A stretch of DNA of 64,000 bases from Motiliproteus sp965230735 (GCF_965230735.1 NZ_OZ246016.1:186001-250000), one strand, 5' to 3'; shown: positions 17,768 through 26,268, counted from the first letter of the stretch. Translations and numbers: made by a program. The notes: a model not told the origin generated them from the letters alone.

Positions 17768-19312
17768 GTGAAGTACCTGAAAACACTCAACGCCATCCAC
17801 GCAAAGCTCGGCCGCCTCGGCGATCTGCCGGTTTTCAGCGCCACCGTTAACCGCATTCAACAGATCAGCAGCTCCAAAGAAAGCGATGCCATGGCACTGG
17901 CGATGGCGGTGATGAAGGACGCCAATCTGTCCGCTCGCCTGCTTCGATTGGCCAACTCGACCTATTACAACCGCAGCGGAGCCCGGATCAACGTCATCTC
18001 CCGCGCGGTGATCATGATCGGCTTTGATGAGATCAAGAACCTGTCGGTTACCCTTAAACTGATCGAGTGTTTTCACAAGGCCAATCCCGACACCGATGTC
18101 GCCTCGCTGTTAATGCGCTCCTTTTTAACCGCCGCGATCAGCCGTGAAATGGCGATGCAGGCGGGCCTGGACGACATTGAAGAAACCTATACCTGTGGCC
18201 TGCTTCACGGGCTGGGTGAGATCGTCTACGCCTGTACCCTGAGCGACGAATACCGTCAACTTCAGCAATTGCAGAGCAGTACCAATCAACCCTGGAAGCG
18301 GATTCAGCTGGAGCATATCGGCGCCCATTTCAGCGACATCGGTCAGGAACTGGCCCAAAGCTGGGGCTTCCCTCCTTCGGTGGTCGCATCGATGGATGCG
18401 ATGACGGCCGAAGAACCCAAGGGGTCGGTACGGCGTAACTTCGAGATCACCTCCAGCGTCGATAGACTGCTACAACTGCTCTACGGCCAGGGTCAGCCGC
18501 AACCCAACAGTTTTTCCTCCGTGATTGAGAAAATGTCTCAGATCACCGGTGCCAATGAAGACACCCTGAAGCAGTCGCTCAGCCGGGGCTTCAAAATGGT
18601 CAGCGATATGGCCAGCGAGTACGGCCTCTCTCAGCAAAGCCTGAATCCGCCATTGCGCCAAAGCGGCGATGACGATCTGGATGAATTCGCCCGCAAGGCC
18701 TCCTATTACATCCATACTCAACAACAGATCAATCAGGCCGAAGATATCAACCCTCCGCCACCAGCCGTCGAAGAGCCCGATAACACTGGCGCGCTGGCAA
18801 AAATACAACTGGATTATCTGCAGGAGCTCGGCGAGCTGGTCAACCAACAAACCCCGATCCCGGCGCTACTGAAGAAAGTCATTGAAGGAATCGTGGCCGG
18901 CACCTCGTTGGACAGAGCCGGTTTCGTCATGCTCAGCCCGGACCGACAACAGCTGCGACTGCGACTGGGAGACGGCGATTGCCTCGAAGACTTGCAGCGC
19001 TACTTCAACCTCAAGGCAGGCCAGGGCGACGACTTTTTCTTCAAGGTTCTGAGAAAGCAGATGACGCTGTTGGTGACCGACACCCAGGAAAGCGGCTGGC
19101 CCGAGCGCCTACCCGAAGCTTTTCGAGCCAAAGCGAACCCACGCGGCTTTATCATGGCGCCACTAAGCGCAGGAAAGCGAATTCTTGGATTTCTTTACGC
19201 CGATCAGCTCAGCGACAAAAACGCGCTGGAACAAGAGACGTTTCGAGGCTTTAACCAGTTCTATATGCAGGCCAAGATGGCGCTGGCTTATTCCAGCCAG
19301 CAGAACGGATAG
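17768..19312 (+). CDS. HDOD-GAF domain signalling protein
   Basis: A 514-residue cytoplasmic protein with an N-terminal HDOD domain (about 15-215; LGDLPVFSATVNRIQQIS, then DANLSARLLRLANS and the helix SRAVIMIGFDEIKNLSVTLK) and a C-terminal GAF-like domain (about 350-510; DRAGFVMLSPDR and GFIMAPLSAGKRILGFLYAD). HDOD proteins lack the HD metal site and act as signalling scaffolds; GAF domains bind small ligands or dimerise. Between them is a Gln/Pro-rich linker. The start is GTG with GAAGGA upstream. It follows tRNA-Arg and converges on the PilZ gene. A motility or second-messenger role is suggested only by the neighbours. Confidence 0.85.
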   Translation: MKYLKTLNAIHAKLGRLGDLPVFSATVNRIQQISSSKESDAMALAMAVMKDANLSARLLRLANSTYYNRSGARINVISRAVIMIGFDEIKNLSVTLKLIECFHKANPDTDVASLLMRSFLTAAISREMAMQAGLDDIEETYTCGLLHGLGEIVYACTLSDEYRQLQQLQSSTNQPWKRIQLEHIGAHFSDIGQELAQSWGFPPSVVASMDAMTAEEPKGSVRRNFEITSSVDRLLQLLYGQGQPQPNSFSSVIEKMSQITGANEDTLKQSLSRGFKMVSDMASEYGLSQQSLNPPLRQSGDDDLDEFARKASYYIHTQQQINQAEDINPPPPAVEEPDNTGALAKIQLDYLQELGELVNQQTPIPALLKKVIEGIVAGTSLDRAGFVMLSPDRQQLRLRLGDGDCLEDLQRYFNLKAGQGDDFFFKVLRKQMTLLVTDTQESGWPERLPEAFRAKANPRGFIMAPLSAGKRILGFLYADQLSDKNALEQETFRGFNQFYMQAKMALAYSSQQNG

Positions 19313-19321
19313 ATCGAGGAA

Positions 19322-19663
19322 TCAAGCAACACCAACCGAGGTTTCCAGCTGTAGCAGGCACTGCTGGTAGCACTGCCCAGGCTGCAGCAACCGGACTCCG
19401 ACAGCATGCCCCAAATTGTGCTCCAACTGTCGGCTATAAACGATCACGGCATCGAGCTTGAAGAAACGGGTCCCATGACACCTGGGGGTCACCAGCTCAA
19501 TCCTTACCGGCTCACCCAACACCAGCTCTTTCGACAAGATCACGTTCAATCCGTCAGGGGCAACATTGTCGGTACTGCCCGGCAGTTTCTCGCCGTTCAG
19601 ACGAACGATCGTCGCTTTCCAGGTCACACTGAGTCGGCTATGCCGACGGCGTTCTTTAAACAC
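19322..19663 (-). CDS. Single-domain PilZ protein
   Basis: A 113-residue PilZ-domain protein, likely to bind cyclic di-GMP. The RxxxR element is RRRHSR (residues 5-10), followed by the beta-strand LSVTWKATIV. The second motif, normally [D/N]xSxxG, reads NVAPDG (33-38) with Ala in the Ser position, so affinity is uncertain. Its place near the flgMN genes recalls FlgZ/YcgR proteins, but those have an extra N-terminal domain that is absent here. It is convergent with the HDOD gene (9-nt gap). A -10-like ATTATA (minus strand TATAAT) lies at 19714-19719, about 50 nt upstream of the start. Confidence 0.8.
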   Translation of the reverse strand: MFKERRRHSRLSVTWKATIVRLNGEKLPGSTDNVAPDGLNVILSKELVLGEPVRIELVTPRCHGTRFFKLDAVIVYSRQLEHNLGHAVGVRLLQPGQCYQQCLLQLETSVGVA

Positions 19664-19728
19664 GGCACACCTCTAACAGGTAAGGTCCATTAACAGGTAG
19701 TTTCCATGACTAAATTATACTCAACCCC

Positions 19729-19775
19729 GGGAGCGCTTTCTTTGACTCAGATCGCTAGCGATTGAGCTTGCTCCC
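19729..19775. repeat. Nested inverted repeat between PilZ and TPR genes
   Basis: Outer arms GGGAGC (19729-19734) and GCTCCC (19770-19775) enclose CTCA/TGAG arms and a perfect 12-bp palindrome ATCGCTAGCGAT (19751-19762). There is no U-tract on the minus strand. It may be a weak terminator of the TPR gene or an operator. Confidence 0.4.
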
Positions 19776-19807
19776 GACTGACACTGGCCTTTTAAGCGAC
19801 AACCTCA

Positions 19808-21436
19808 TTACTTCAGCAGCGCCGCCAGCGGACCCTCCGGCAATTGCTCCAACGGTAGCTCCGCCAGCTGGCGTAACTGCTGATCCTTATGCAGCTCATC
19901 ACCGGCCAACGGCAACCGCTGCGCCAAGCGGCTATAGCGCTGGAACATTTTCATCCGCTCATCCCGCTTACTCGGGGTATCCCGGGCTGCTTCCAAAAAC
20001 AGCTGCGACAGATTCAACAGCGCTCGGGCATTGCTCGGGTCATACTCGAAAGCCAAGCCGAAATAACGGATCGCCTGTCCTGGTTTATCGGCCAGATAGT
20101 TGCGAACTCCAATCCGATTGACCTTGGCACTCATCGCCGGATCATGTTTGCTCTTGGCCGGCTCCGGCTCAGCCTCCTGCAAGGCAGCCGCAGGCATCAC
20201 CGGTGTGCTCTCGTCCAACAGCTGCGACCGCATCTGCTCAAGATCCAGGCTCAGGCCATAGGACTCTGCATGGGCCAACGCCCGCTCGTAACAATGCTGA
20301 GCCGAGTCGGCATCCCCCAGCGTCTCATTGACCTTGGCCCGGATCAGCTGACTCTGCACCCGAACCTGGGGATCGCGATGAAATCGGGTATCGGCACGCT
20401 CCAGTAGCTTGTCGATATCGTCGAGCCGATCCTGGCGCTCATGGCCCTGACTGCTCTCCACCTGCAGGCGCTGCACATTAACCAGCTTGAAATAGGGCAT
20501 GGCGCTGTCCAAGCAGCTGCTCTCCCCCAGATGAATACATCGCCGATAGGCTTTTTCCGCCTGACTCAGATCGTTCGCCCGTACCGACAAACGCCCCAGT
20601 TCCATCTGTCGCTGAATCGATAACGGTGACTGGGAAGCGCCTTTTTGCAGCTGCTGCTGAGCCTGGTGCAGGTCCCCCCGCGCCTCGCTGACCTTAGCCA
20701 GCAGGTCGTAGGCCGGAATCAGCAACCGGTGTTTGTCGATCAGCGTCGTTAGCAACTGTTCTGCCGCATTAAAGTCCCCCTGATGATAGTGGCATTCCGC
20801 CAGCTGATAGCCCGCGTAGAGCCCACCTGAATCGCTATAGCAATGCTCGAACACCTGCTGGGCTTCGGCATAACGCTGCTGTTCTTTCAGCAGCCGCCCC
20901 TTGATCAACTGAGTCTGATGGTAATTCGGGTCCGAGGCATTCAGCACCGTATCGCACAGCCGAATGGCGCGATTGAAGGCTTTCCGCTCTATCGCCCTTT
21001 CGATCGGCTCCAGCAAAGCTCGCCGTTGGCATAAAGACTGAATCCGCTTACTCAGCGTATCGAGGGTGAAGGGTTTGGTCAGCAGCTCGTCGGGCTCGAT
21101 CTCAATCGCAAACAATACCGACTGCTGCGATGCGTCGCTGCTCATCAACACCCAGGAGCAGGTGGGCTTGATCAATCCCTTATAGCGCGCCTCTTCGAAC
21201 AGCTGCAGACCGGAATACTTGTCATGTACATTGTGACCAAGCAGCACAATGTCATAGTCATTTTCAGCAATGTCTTCGAGGACTCGGGGGGCGATCGGCA
21301 GCGTCGTCACTGAGCCGAAACCCATCGACTGCAACATGGATTTAACGGTCGAACGAAGGTTGCCGCTACTATCGATCAACAGCACCGATTTGTCGCTTAA
21401 ATCAACATTCGTCGCCAACCCTAGATACTCCCCCAC
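19808..21436 (-). CDS. Pseudo-receiver TPR protein
   Basis: A 542-residue protein with an N-terminal receiver-like domain (about 13-135) and then TPR-type helical repeats (about 140-420 and 430-530; e.g. RYAEAQQVFEHCY, DFNAAEQLLTTLI, DLHQAQQQLQKGA). The receiver keeps one acidic residue of the first pair (D22 in VLLIDSSG) and the conserved Lys (K121 in LLTKPF). The phospho-acceptor position is Gly67 (DIVLLGHNV), so ordinary Asp phosphorylation is not possible. The C-terminal QAIRYFGLAFEYDPSNARAL is a clear TPR. It probably works as a protein-interaction regulator. It diverges from the HDAC-family gene. Confidence 0.82.
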   Translation of the reverse strand: MGEYLGLATNVDLSDKSVLLIDSSGNLRSTVKSMLQSMGFGSVTTLPIAPRVLEDIAENDYDIVLLGHNVHDKYSGLQLFEEARYKGLIKPTCSWVLMSSDASQQSVLFAIEIEPDELLTKPFTLDTLSKRIQSLCQRRALLEPIERAIERKAFNRAIRLCDTVLNASDPNYHQTQLIKGRLLKEQQRYAEAQQVFEHCYSDSGGLYAGYQLAECHYHQGDFNAAEQLLTTLIDKHRLLIPAYDLLAKVSEARGDLHQAQQQLQKGASQSPLSIQRQMELGRLSVRANDLSQAEKAYRRCIHLGESSCLDSAMPYFKLVNVQRLQVESSQGHERQDRLDDIDKLLERADTRFHRDPQVRVQSQLIRAKVNETLGDADSAQHCYERALAHAESYGLSLDLEQMRSQLLDESTPVMPAAALQEAEPEPAKSKHDPAMSAKVNRIGVRNYLADKPGQAIRYFGLAFEYDPSNARALLNLSQLFLEAARDTPSKRDERMKMFQRYSRLAQRLPLAGDELHKDQQLRQLAELPLEQLPEGPLAALLK

Positions 21437-21701
21437 TCAAATCCGAATCTGACCCGCACCGTTGACGACAGTATGGACCGGAATCCAGCACTGGTCAGCC
21501 TAGGCGATTGTTAATGTTGAGTTTACCTTCCACTACCGCGTCGCAGAACAGCCAGCGCTTATATAAGACAAATAGTTACAAGACAGCCTGTCGGGCAGAT
21601 GATACCTTGATCTTAAGATCCACCCTACGGCCCTAGCCGAAACCGGGTTAATAATAAGCTCCCCGGCGGGATGCCAGTAGCTCTCGCCACCAAACGCATG
21701 G

Positions 21702-22634
21702 ATGTCAGCGATGGTAACCAGTTATATAAGCCACCAGGATTGCGGCCTTCACAACATGGGCCCGGAACACCCCGAAAGCCCGATTCGATTGCTCGCTATC
21801 GCCCGTCAATTAGAACGGACCGGACTTCAAGACCACCTGCAGCAGATCAAGGCCGTGCATGTGCAGGAAGAGCAGATCAAACTCGCTCACGCACCGCTTC
21901 ACAGCGCCCGGCTGCATATGAAACTACCGGAAAAGGGCGTGGTTTACACCGATGATGACACTGCCCTATGCCCCGACTCGCTACATGCCGCCAGTCTCGC
22001 CGCCGGTGCGACCATCATGGGCGTCAATCGGGTGGTTAACGGCATGGCGGACAACGCCTTCTGCGCCGTTCGCCCACCCGGTCACCATGCCGAGCACAAC
22101 CTGGCCATGGGCTTCTGCTTTTACAATAACGCCGCCATCGGCGCCATGCATGCGCTTCAGCAGCCGGGTATCGAACGGGTGGCGATTTTGGATTTCGACG
22201 TGCACCACTGCAACGGCACCGTCGACATCTTTAAAGACAAGCCCGAAGTGCTGGTCTGCTCAACCTTCCAGCATCCGTTCTATCCCGAGCGTTACAGCGA
22301 GATCCTACGCCCCAACATCATCAACTGTCCGTTGGCCGCCCATAGCGACGGCAACTGTTTCCGCCAGACTGTCGAAGCCAACTGGCTACCGGCGTTGCAG
22401 GCTCACAAGCCGGACTTGATTATTATCTCGGCCGGCTTTGATGCGCATTGGGAAGATCCGATGGCGGATTTGAAGCTCAATGAAGAGGATTATCGCTGGG
22501 TGACCCGGATGATCATGGACACCGCCCGCATCTACTCCAACAATCGGGTGGTCTCGGTCCTCGAAGGCGGTTATAACCCCAGCTCGCTGGCCTACAGCGT
22601 GCAGGCCCACATCGAGGTGATGCTGGGCTTCTAG
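21702..22634 (+). CDS. Histone deacetylase family (acetyl-amine) hydrolase
   Basis: A 310-residue zinc amidohydrolase of the arginase/deacetylase fold. Catalytic and metal residues are intact: the His pair in RPPGHHAEH (128-129), zinc ligands Asp166 and His168 in DFDVHHCNGT, Asp247 in SAGFDAHWEDP, and the transition-state Tyr291 in EGGYN. Bacterial members remove acetyl groups from polyamines, acetoin-pathway proteins or other amines; the exact substrate cannot be read from sequence. It may start at this ATG or at the next one (21711); neither has a strong ribosome site. It is divergent from the TPR gene and 38 nt from the convergent thiI end. Confidence 0.88.
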   Translation: MSAMVTSYISHQDCGLHNMGPEHPESPIRLLAIARQLERTGLQDHLQQIKAVHVQEEQIKLAHAPLHSARLHMKLPEKGVVYTDDDTALCPDSLHAASLAAGATIMGVNRVVNGMADNAFCAVRPPGHHAEHNLAMGFCFYNNAAIGAMHALQQPGIERVAILDFDVHHCNGTVDIFKDKPEVLVCSTFQHPFYPERYSEILRPNIINCPLAAHSDGNCFRQTVEANWLPALQAHKPDLIIISAGFDAHWEDPMADLKLNEEDYRWVTRMIMDTARIYSNNRVVSVLEGGYNPSSLAYSVQAHIEVMLGF

Positions 22635-22672
22635 ATCTCCAGAAGCCCATTGCCGTAATCCTACCGGCCCGG

Positions 22673-24127
22673 TTACTCGGGTCGGTAGACCTTCACGTTC
22701 TCATGCCCCTGCTCCTTCAAATAAAGCGCATGGAGCTGGCTCATCACCCCGCGATCGCAGTAGAGCAGATACTCTTTCTCCGCATTCAATCCACCAAACT
22801 CGGTGGCCAGGCTGTAGAACGGAATCTTGATTACCTCGATACCCTCAACCTGCAACGGTGAGCGCTCCTCCTCGTCCGGATGGCGCACATCGATAATGAC
22901 CTCGTTGCTGCTGACCTGCTGCTGGGTTTCCACCTCAATCTGACTCTGAGCCTCGTGCTCGATCTGATCGATCCGCATCACCCGCGAGCTTTCCACCGCC
23001 TGCTCCAGCACCGCCATATCGAACGCCGCCTCTTCTTCCTCGATCCGCTCCATCTTGGCGTGAGTCGTTGGACGGTCTGAGATCACCCCGCAATACTCCG
23101 GCATGCTCTTGGCAAAGTCATAGGTACCGATATCGCGGGCTGTATCGATAATGTCCTGCTTGTCGGATACGATCAGCGGCCGTAGCACCAGCGTGTCGGT
23201 CACCTTATCGATGATCGACAGATTAGGCAGGGTCTGACTGGAAACCTGAGCCACGCTCTCACCGGTTACCAGCGCTTCAATCTTAAGCCGCTGCGCCACC
23301 TGCGAGGCAGCTCGAAGCATCATCCGCTTCAATACCACCCCCATCTGCGAATGATGCACCTTGGCCAGAATCTCACTGACCACCTCTTCGAAGGGCACAG
23401 TGACAAATTTGACCCGATGGGATGAGCCGAACTTCTGCCACAGATAGTGGGAAACCTGCTTAACCCCGGTCTCATGGGCGGCGCCACCCAGGTTGAAGAA
23501 ACAGTAATGGGTCCGACAACCACGCTTGATGGTCAGATAGCTGGAAACGGTGGAGTCGAAACCGCCGGAGATCAGCGACAACACCTCATCCTGACTACCC
23601 AGCGGGAAGCCCCCTAAACCGGGATAACGCTGCTGCACGACAAACAGCGACTGATCACGGACCTCAAAATTGACCGTAACCTCCGGCTGATGCAGATCCA
23701 CCTTCAAAGCTTCGGTGTGACGTAACAGGCCGCCACCCACATAGCGTTCCAGATCGTTGGAGGTGAACTCGTGCTTGCCTGCCCGCTTGACTCGCACCAC
23801 GAACCGTTTGCCCGTCAGCTTATCAGCGTAAACTTCTTTTACTTTCTGGAAGACATCATCGAAATCGCCCAGCGGATGCTCTTTAACCTGCAGGAAATAC
23901 GCGATCCCCGGGGTCTGCTGCAGCGCCTCGACAATCCGTTGCAACTGCTCCGGCTGATCCTGAGCAATCTCAACTACAACCTTATCCCACTGACCGCTGA
24001 CGTGAGCCTTCTCGTCAATACGCCGCAAGATAATCTGCAGGTTCGACTGCAGCCGCTGGATAAAGCGACGTCGGACCGGCTTGCTCTTGATCGTAATCTC
24101 CGGGAACAACTTAACGATAAATTTCAT
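22673..24127 (-). CDS. thiI: tRNA 4-thiouridine / thiazole sulfurtransferase ThiI
   Basis: ThiI adenylates uridine-8 of tRNA and transfers sulfur to make 4-thiouridine; in some bacteria it also supplies sulfur for thiamine thiazole. Domain order is N-terminal ferredoxin-like plus THUMP (about 1-165), PP-loop ATPase (SGGFDSTVSSY near 187) and C-terminal rhodanese (about 400-484). The rhodanese catalytic Cys457 is present (YCDRGVMS), as is the second Cys in MPEYCGVISDRP. The 484-residue length matches the long enteric form with rhodanese. It is monocistronic by context. Confidence 0.96.
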   Translation of the reverse strand: MKFIVKLFPEITIKSKPVRRRFIQRLQSNLQIILRRIDEKAHVSGQWDKVVVEIAQDQPEQLQRIVEALQQTPGIAYFLQVKEHPLGDFDDVFQKVKEVYADKLTGKRFVVRVKRAGKHEFTSNDLERYVGGGLLRHTEALKVDLHQPEVTVNFEVRDQSLFVVQQRYPGLGGFPLGSQDEVLSLISGGFDSTVSSYLTIKRGCRTHYCFFNLGGAAHETGVKQVSHYLWQKFGSSHRVKFVTVPFEEVVSEILAKVHHSQMGVVLKRMMLRAASQVAQRLKIEALVTGESVAQVSSQTLPNLSIIDKVTDTLVLRPLIVSDKQDIIDTARDIGTYDFAKSMPEYCGVISDRPTTHAKMERIEEEEAAFDMAVLEQAVESSRVMRIDQIEHEAQSQIEVETQQQVSSNEVIIDVRHPDEEERSPLQVEGIEVIKIPFYSLATEFGGLNAEKEYLLYCDRGVMSQLHALYLKEQGHENVKVYRPE

Positions 24128-24251
24128 AGCAGAACTTCATGGAAAATGGGTAACTGAGAACTGGAGGATTCGGTAGCCACACCGAAGGCTGCAAATTATA
24201 CCTAACCGGCGTGGGAGCGGGCAAAAACAGCGATACGAGGATTTGCCGCAT

Positions 24252-24283
24252 AAAAAAAGGGCCTAGCATCAGCTAGGCCCTTT
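24252..24283 (-). terminator. Terminator of the tRNA cluster
   Basis: A perfect 12-bp stem AAAGGGCCTAGC / GCTAGGCCCTTT with a 4-nt loop. On the minus strand it is followed by a run of T (complement of TAAAAAAA), giving a strong intrinsic terminator 7 nt past the last tRNA. Confidence 0.9.
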
Positions 24284-24289
24284 CTTGTA

Positions 24290-24366
24290 TGGCGCACCCG
24301 AGAGGATTCGAACCTCTGACCGCCTGGTTCGTAGCCAGGTACTCTATCCAGCTGAGCTACGGGTGC
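24290..24366 (-). tRNA. tRNA-Arg (anticodon ACG), copy 2
   Basis: Cloverleaf on the minus strand with acceptor GCACCCG/CGGGTGC, anticodon stem CCTGG/CCAGG around loop CTACGAA, T loop TTCGAAT, discriminator G and encoded CCA. Sequence is identical to the copy at 24455-24531. Anticodon ACG implies inosine editing by TadA. Confidence 0.96.
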
Positions 24367-24454
24367 GAAACTGTTGGTTATTCGATGACTTTCATCTCAC
24401 AACCGGCTTCTTAACGAAGCAGCGGACCGACAATTATCGATCCGCTTGAATAAG

Positions 24455-24531
24455 TGGCGCACCCGAGAGGATTCGAACCTCTGACCGCCTGGTTCGTAGC
24501 CAGGTACTCTATCCAGCTGAGCTACGGGTGC
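24455..24531 (-). tRNA. tRNA-Arg (anticodon ACG), copy 1
   Basis: Same 77-nt sequence as the neighbouring copy, with all four arms and encoded CCA. It lies between tRNA-Ser and the second tRNA-Arg in one transcript downstream of csrA, as in many gammaproteobacteria. Confidence 0.96.
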
Positions 24532-24545
24532 GCAAAAATCGTTGC

Positions 24546-24635
24546 TGGCGGTGAGGGAGGGATTCGAACCCTCGATACCCGTTAAGATATACGCCCTTAG
24601 CAGGGGCGCGCCTTCAGCCACTCGGCCACCTCACC
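24546..24635 (-). tRNA. tRNA-Ser (anticodon GCT)
   Basis: A 90-nt class II tRNA on the minus strand: acceptor GGTGAGG/CCTCACC, loop CCTGCTAA giving anticodon GCT, a long variable arm, T loop TTCGAAT, discriminator G and encoded CCA. It lies 55 nt after csrA. Confidence 0.96.
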
Positions 24636-24690
24636 GCAACGGAGGCGTATAGTATCAGAATGGCTGGGGAAGAAAAGCGCTATATCGAAA

Positions 24691-24873
24691 TTATTCCGGG
24701 TTTTTCTCTTTTTCTTTCTGGATCCGCTGATAGATCTCTTCACGGTGGACGGAAACGTCTTTCGGCGCATTGACGCCGATACGTACTTGGTTGCCTTTGA
24801 CACCCAAAACGGTCACGGTGACTTCGTCACCAACCATCAGCGTTTCTCCGACACGGCGGGTCAGAATAAGCAT
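24691..24873 (-). CDS. csrA: Carbon storage regulator CsrA (RsmA)
   Basis: A 60-residue RNA-binding dimer that binds GGA motifs near ribosome sites to control motility, biofilm and carbon metabolism. MLILTRRVGETLMVGDEV and VGVKGNQVRIGVNAPKDVSV-type segments are intact, including the RNA-contact residues Leu4, Arg6, Arg7 and the Arg44-region (VHREEIY). A good ribosome site (AAGGAG) precedes ATG. lysC is upstream and tRNA genes downstream. The leader carries several GGA triplets, which suggests autoregulation. Confidence 0.97.
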   Translation of the reverse strand: MLILTRRVGETLMVGDEVTVTVLGVKGNQVRIGVNAPKDVSVHREEIYQRIQKEKEKNPE

Positions 24874-24878
24874 AGAAT

Positions 24879-24962
24879 CTCCTTAAACCCTGCTTCCAGG
24901 TGATCCCGGAACTGGCATTCCTGCTGCAGACTATCCAATTATAGACTGCAGATTGGAAGCAG
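24879..24962 (-). promoter_or_regulatory. csrA leader with GGA motifs and nested inverted repeats
   Basis: On the minus strand four GGA triplets occur within about 42 nt before csrA (complement at 24919-24921, 24904-24906, 24895-24897 and, in the Shine-Dalgarno, 24880-24882). A perfect TATAAT lies at 24938-24943, inside a hairpin CTGCAG-A-CTAT / ATAG-A-CTGCAG. Larger arms CTGCTTCCA (24890-24898) and TGGAAGCAG (24954-24962) enclose it. No clear -35 box was seen. CsrA control of its own translation is known in E. coli and inferred here. Confidence 0.55.
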
Positions 24963-24995
24963 CGGCTACTTCATTTAATTAGATTGTTATCGTTT

Positions 24996-25023
24996 GAGTC
25001 GAGGTCATAACGCCCCTCGACTC
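24996..25023 (-). terminator. Hairpin just after lysC
   Basis: A perfect 9-bp stem GAGTCGAGG/CCTCGACTC with a 10-nt loop, 6 nt past the lysC stop. The minus-strand flank is A-rich rather than T-rich, so it may stabilise the 3' end or only attenuate read-through into csrA. Confidence 0.4.
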
Positions 25024-25029
25024 TCTGCC

Positions 25030-26268
25030 TCAAGACTCTTGAACGACTTCTGCTTCATCCAGTTCAAATGCCGAGTGCAGACTACGGACTGCCAGCTCCA
25101 GATATTTCTCTGCAATCACAACCGAGATCTTGATCTCAGAGGTTGAGATCAGTTGAATATTGATCCCTTCGCCCGCCAGGGCACTGAACATCTTGGTCGC
25201 CACACCCGCGTGAGAGCGCATACCGACACCGACGATGGAGACCTTGGCAATCTTGTTGTCACCCTGAACTTCACGGGCTTTCAAGTCACTGGAAACCTGC
25301 TCAAGGATTGACAGGGCACGGTCGTAATCGTTCCGGTGAACGGTAAAGGTGAAGTCGGTAGTGTTATCTTCTGCGATGTTCTGCAGAATCATATCCACTT
25401 CGATATTGGCGTCGCTGACCGGACCGAGGATCTTGGATGCCACCCCGGGAATGTCGGGCACACCCAACACCGTCAGCTTAGCTTCATCACGGTTAAAAGC
25501 GATGCCAGAAATTACCGGTTTTTCCACAGTGTTCTCATCCTCTATCGTAATCAGCGTTCCAGGGCCTTCCTGGAAGCTATGCAGTACCCGCAGGGGGACA
25601 TCGTACTTGCCTGCAAATTCAACGGCACGAATCTGCAGTACCTTTGAACCCAGGCTGGCCATTTCCAGCATCTCTTCAAAGGTAATTTCATCAAGGCGAC
25701 GTGCACCTTCAACCACACGCGGATCGGTGGTGTAGACGCCGTCAACATCGGTGTAAATCTGACATTCATCGGCCTTCAACGCAGCAGCCAGTGCCACCGC
25801 GGTGGTATCCGAGCCACCACGACCCAGCGTGGTGATGTTGCCGTTGCCATCCACACCCTGGAAGCCCGCCACAACTACGACGCGTCCGGCTTTCAGATCC
25901 GCCCGGATATTGCCATCGTCGATATCCTGAATCCGCGCCTTGGTGTGGGCATCATCGGTCAGGATTCGAACCTGAGTCCCGGTGTAGGAACGGGCCGGAC
26001 AATCACGCTCATTCAACGCCATACAGAGTAGCGCAATCGTGACCTGCTCGCCGGTCGAGACCAGCACGTCCATTTCACGGGCTGTCGGCTGATCCTGCAT
26101 CTCTTTGGCCAGGCCGATTAAGCGGTTGGTTTCACCACTCATCGCGGAGACCACAACCACAACATCATCGCCCTGCTCACGGAAGCGTTTGACCTTGTCG
26201 GCCACCGCCTGGATACGCTCAACCGTACCTACCGAAGTACCACCATATTTCTGAACAATCAGTGCCAT
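25030..26268 (-). CDS. lysC: Aspartate kinase
   Basis: Phosphorylates aspartate at the start of the lysine, threonine, methionine and diaminopimelate branch. The kinase domain begins with VQKYGGTSVG (5-14) and includes the substrate motif FQGVDGNGNITTLGRGGSDTT (split here: FQGVDGNG, then TTLGRGGSDTT). Two ACT domains at the C-terminus (about 265-400) suggest feedback by Lys/Thr. At 412 residues it is the monofunctional Pseudomonas-like form. It lies 26 nt after alaS on the same strand. Confidence 0.97.
   Translation of the reverse strand: MALIVQKYGGTSVGTVERIQAVADKVKRFREQGDDVVVVVSAMSGETNRLIGLAKEMQDQPTAREMDVLVSTGEQVTIALLCMALNERDCPARSYTGTQVRILTDDAHTKARIQDIDDGNIRADLKAGRVVVVAGFQGVDGNGNITTLGRGGSDTTAVALAAALKADECQIYTDVDGVYTTDPRVVEGARRLDEITFEEMLEMASLGSKVLQIRAVEFAGKYDVPLRVLHSFQEGPGTLITIEDENTVEKPVISGIAFNRDEAKLTVLGVPDIPGVASKILGPVSDANIEVDMILQNIAEDNTTDFTFTVHRNDYDRALSILEQVSSDLKAREVQGDNKIAKVSIVGVGMRSHAGVATKMFSALAGEGINIQLISTSEIKISVVIAEKYLELAVRSLHSAFELDEAEVVQES

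Noticed and set aside
21609..21620. Perfect palindrome GATCTTAAGATC in the TPR/HDAC divergent region
   Set aside because: Single 12-bp palindrome with no second copy or link to a promoter; too little to call an operator. The rest of 21437-21701 shows nothing recognisable.
24290..24531. The two identical tRNA-Arg(ACG) genes as a mobile repeat
   Set aside because: Tandem tRNA-Arg copies after csrA/tRNA-Ser are normal in gammaproteobacteria.
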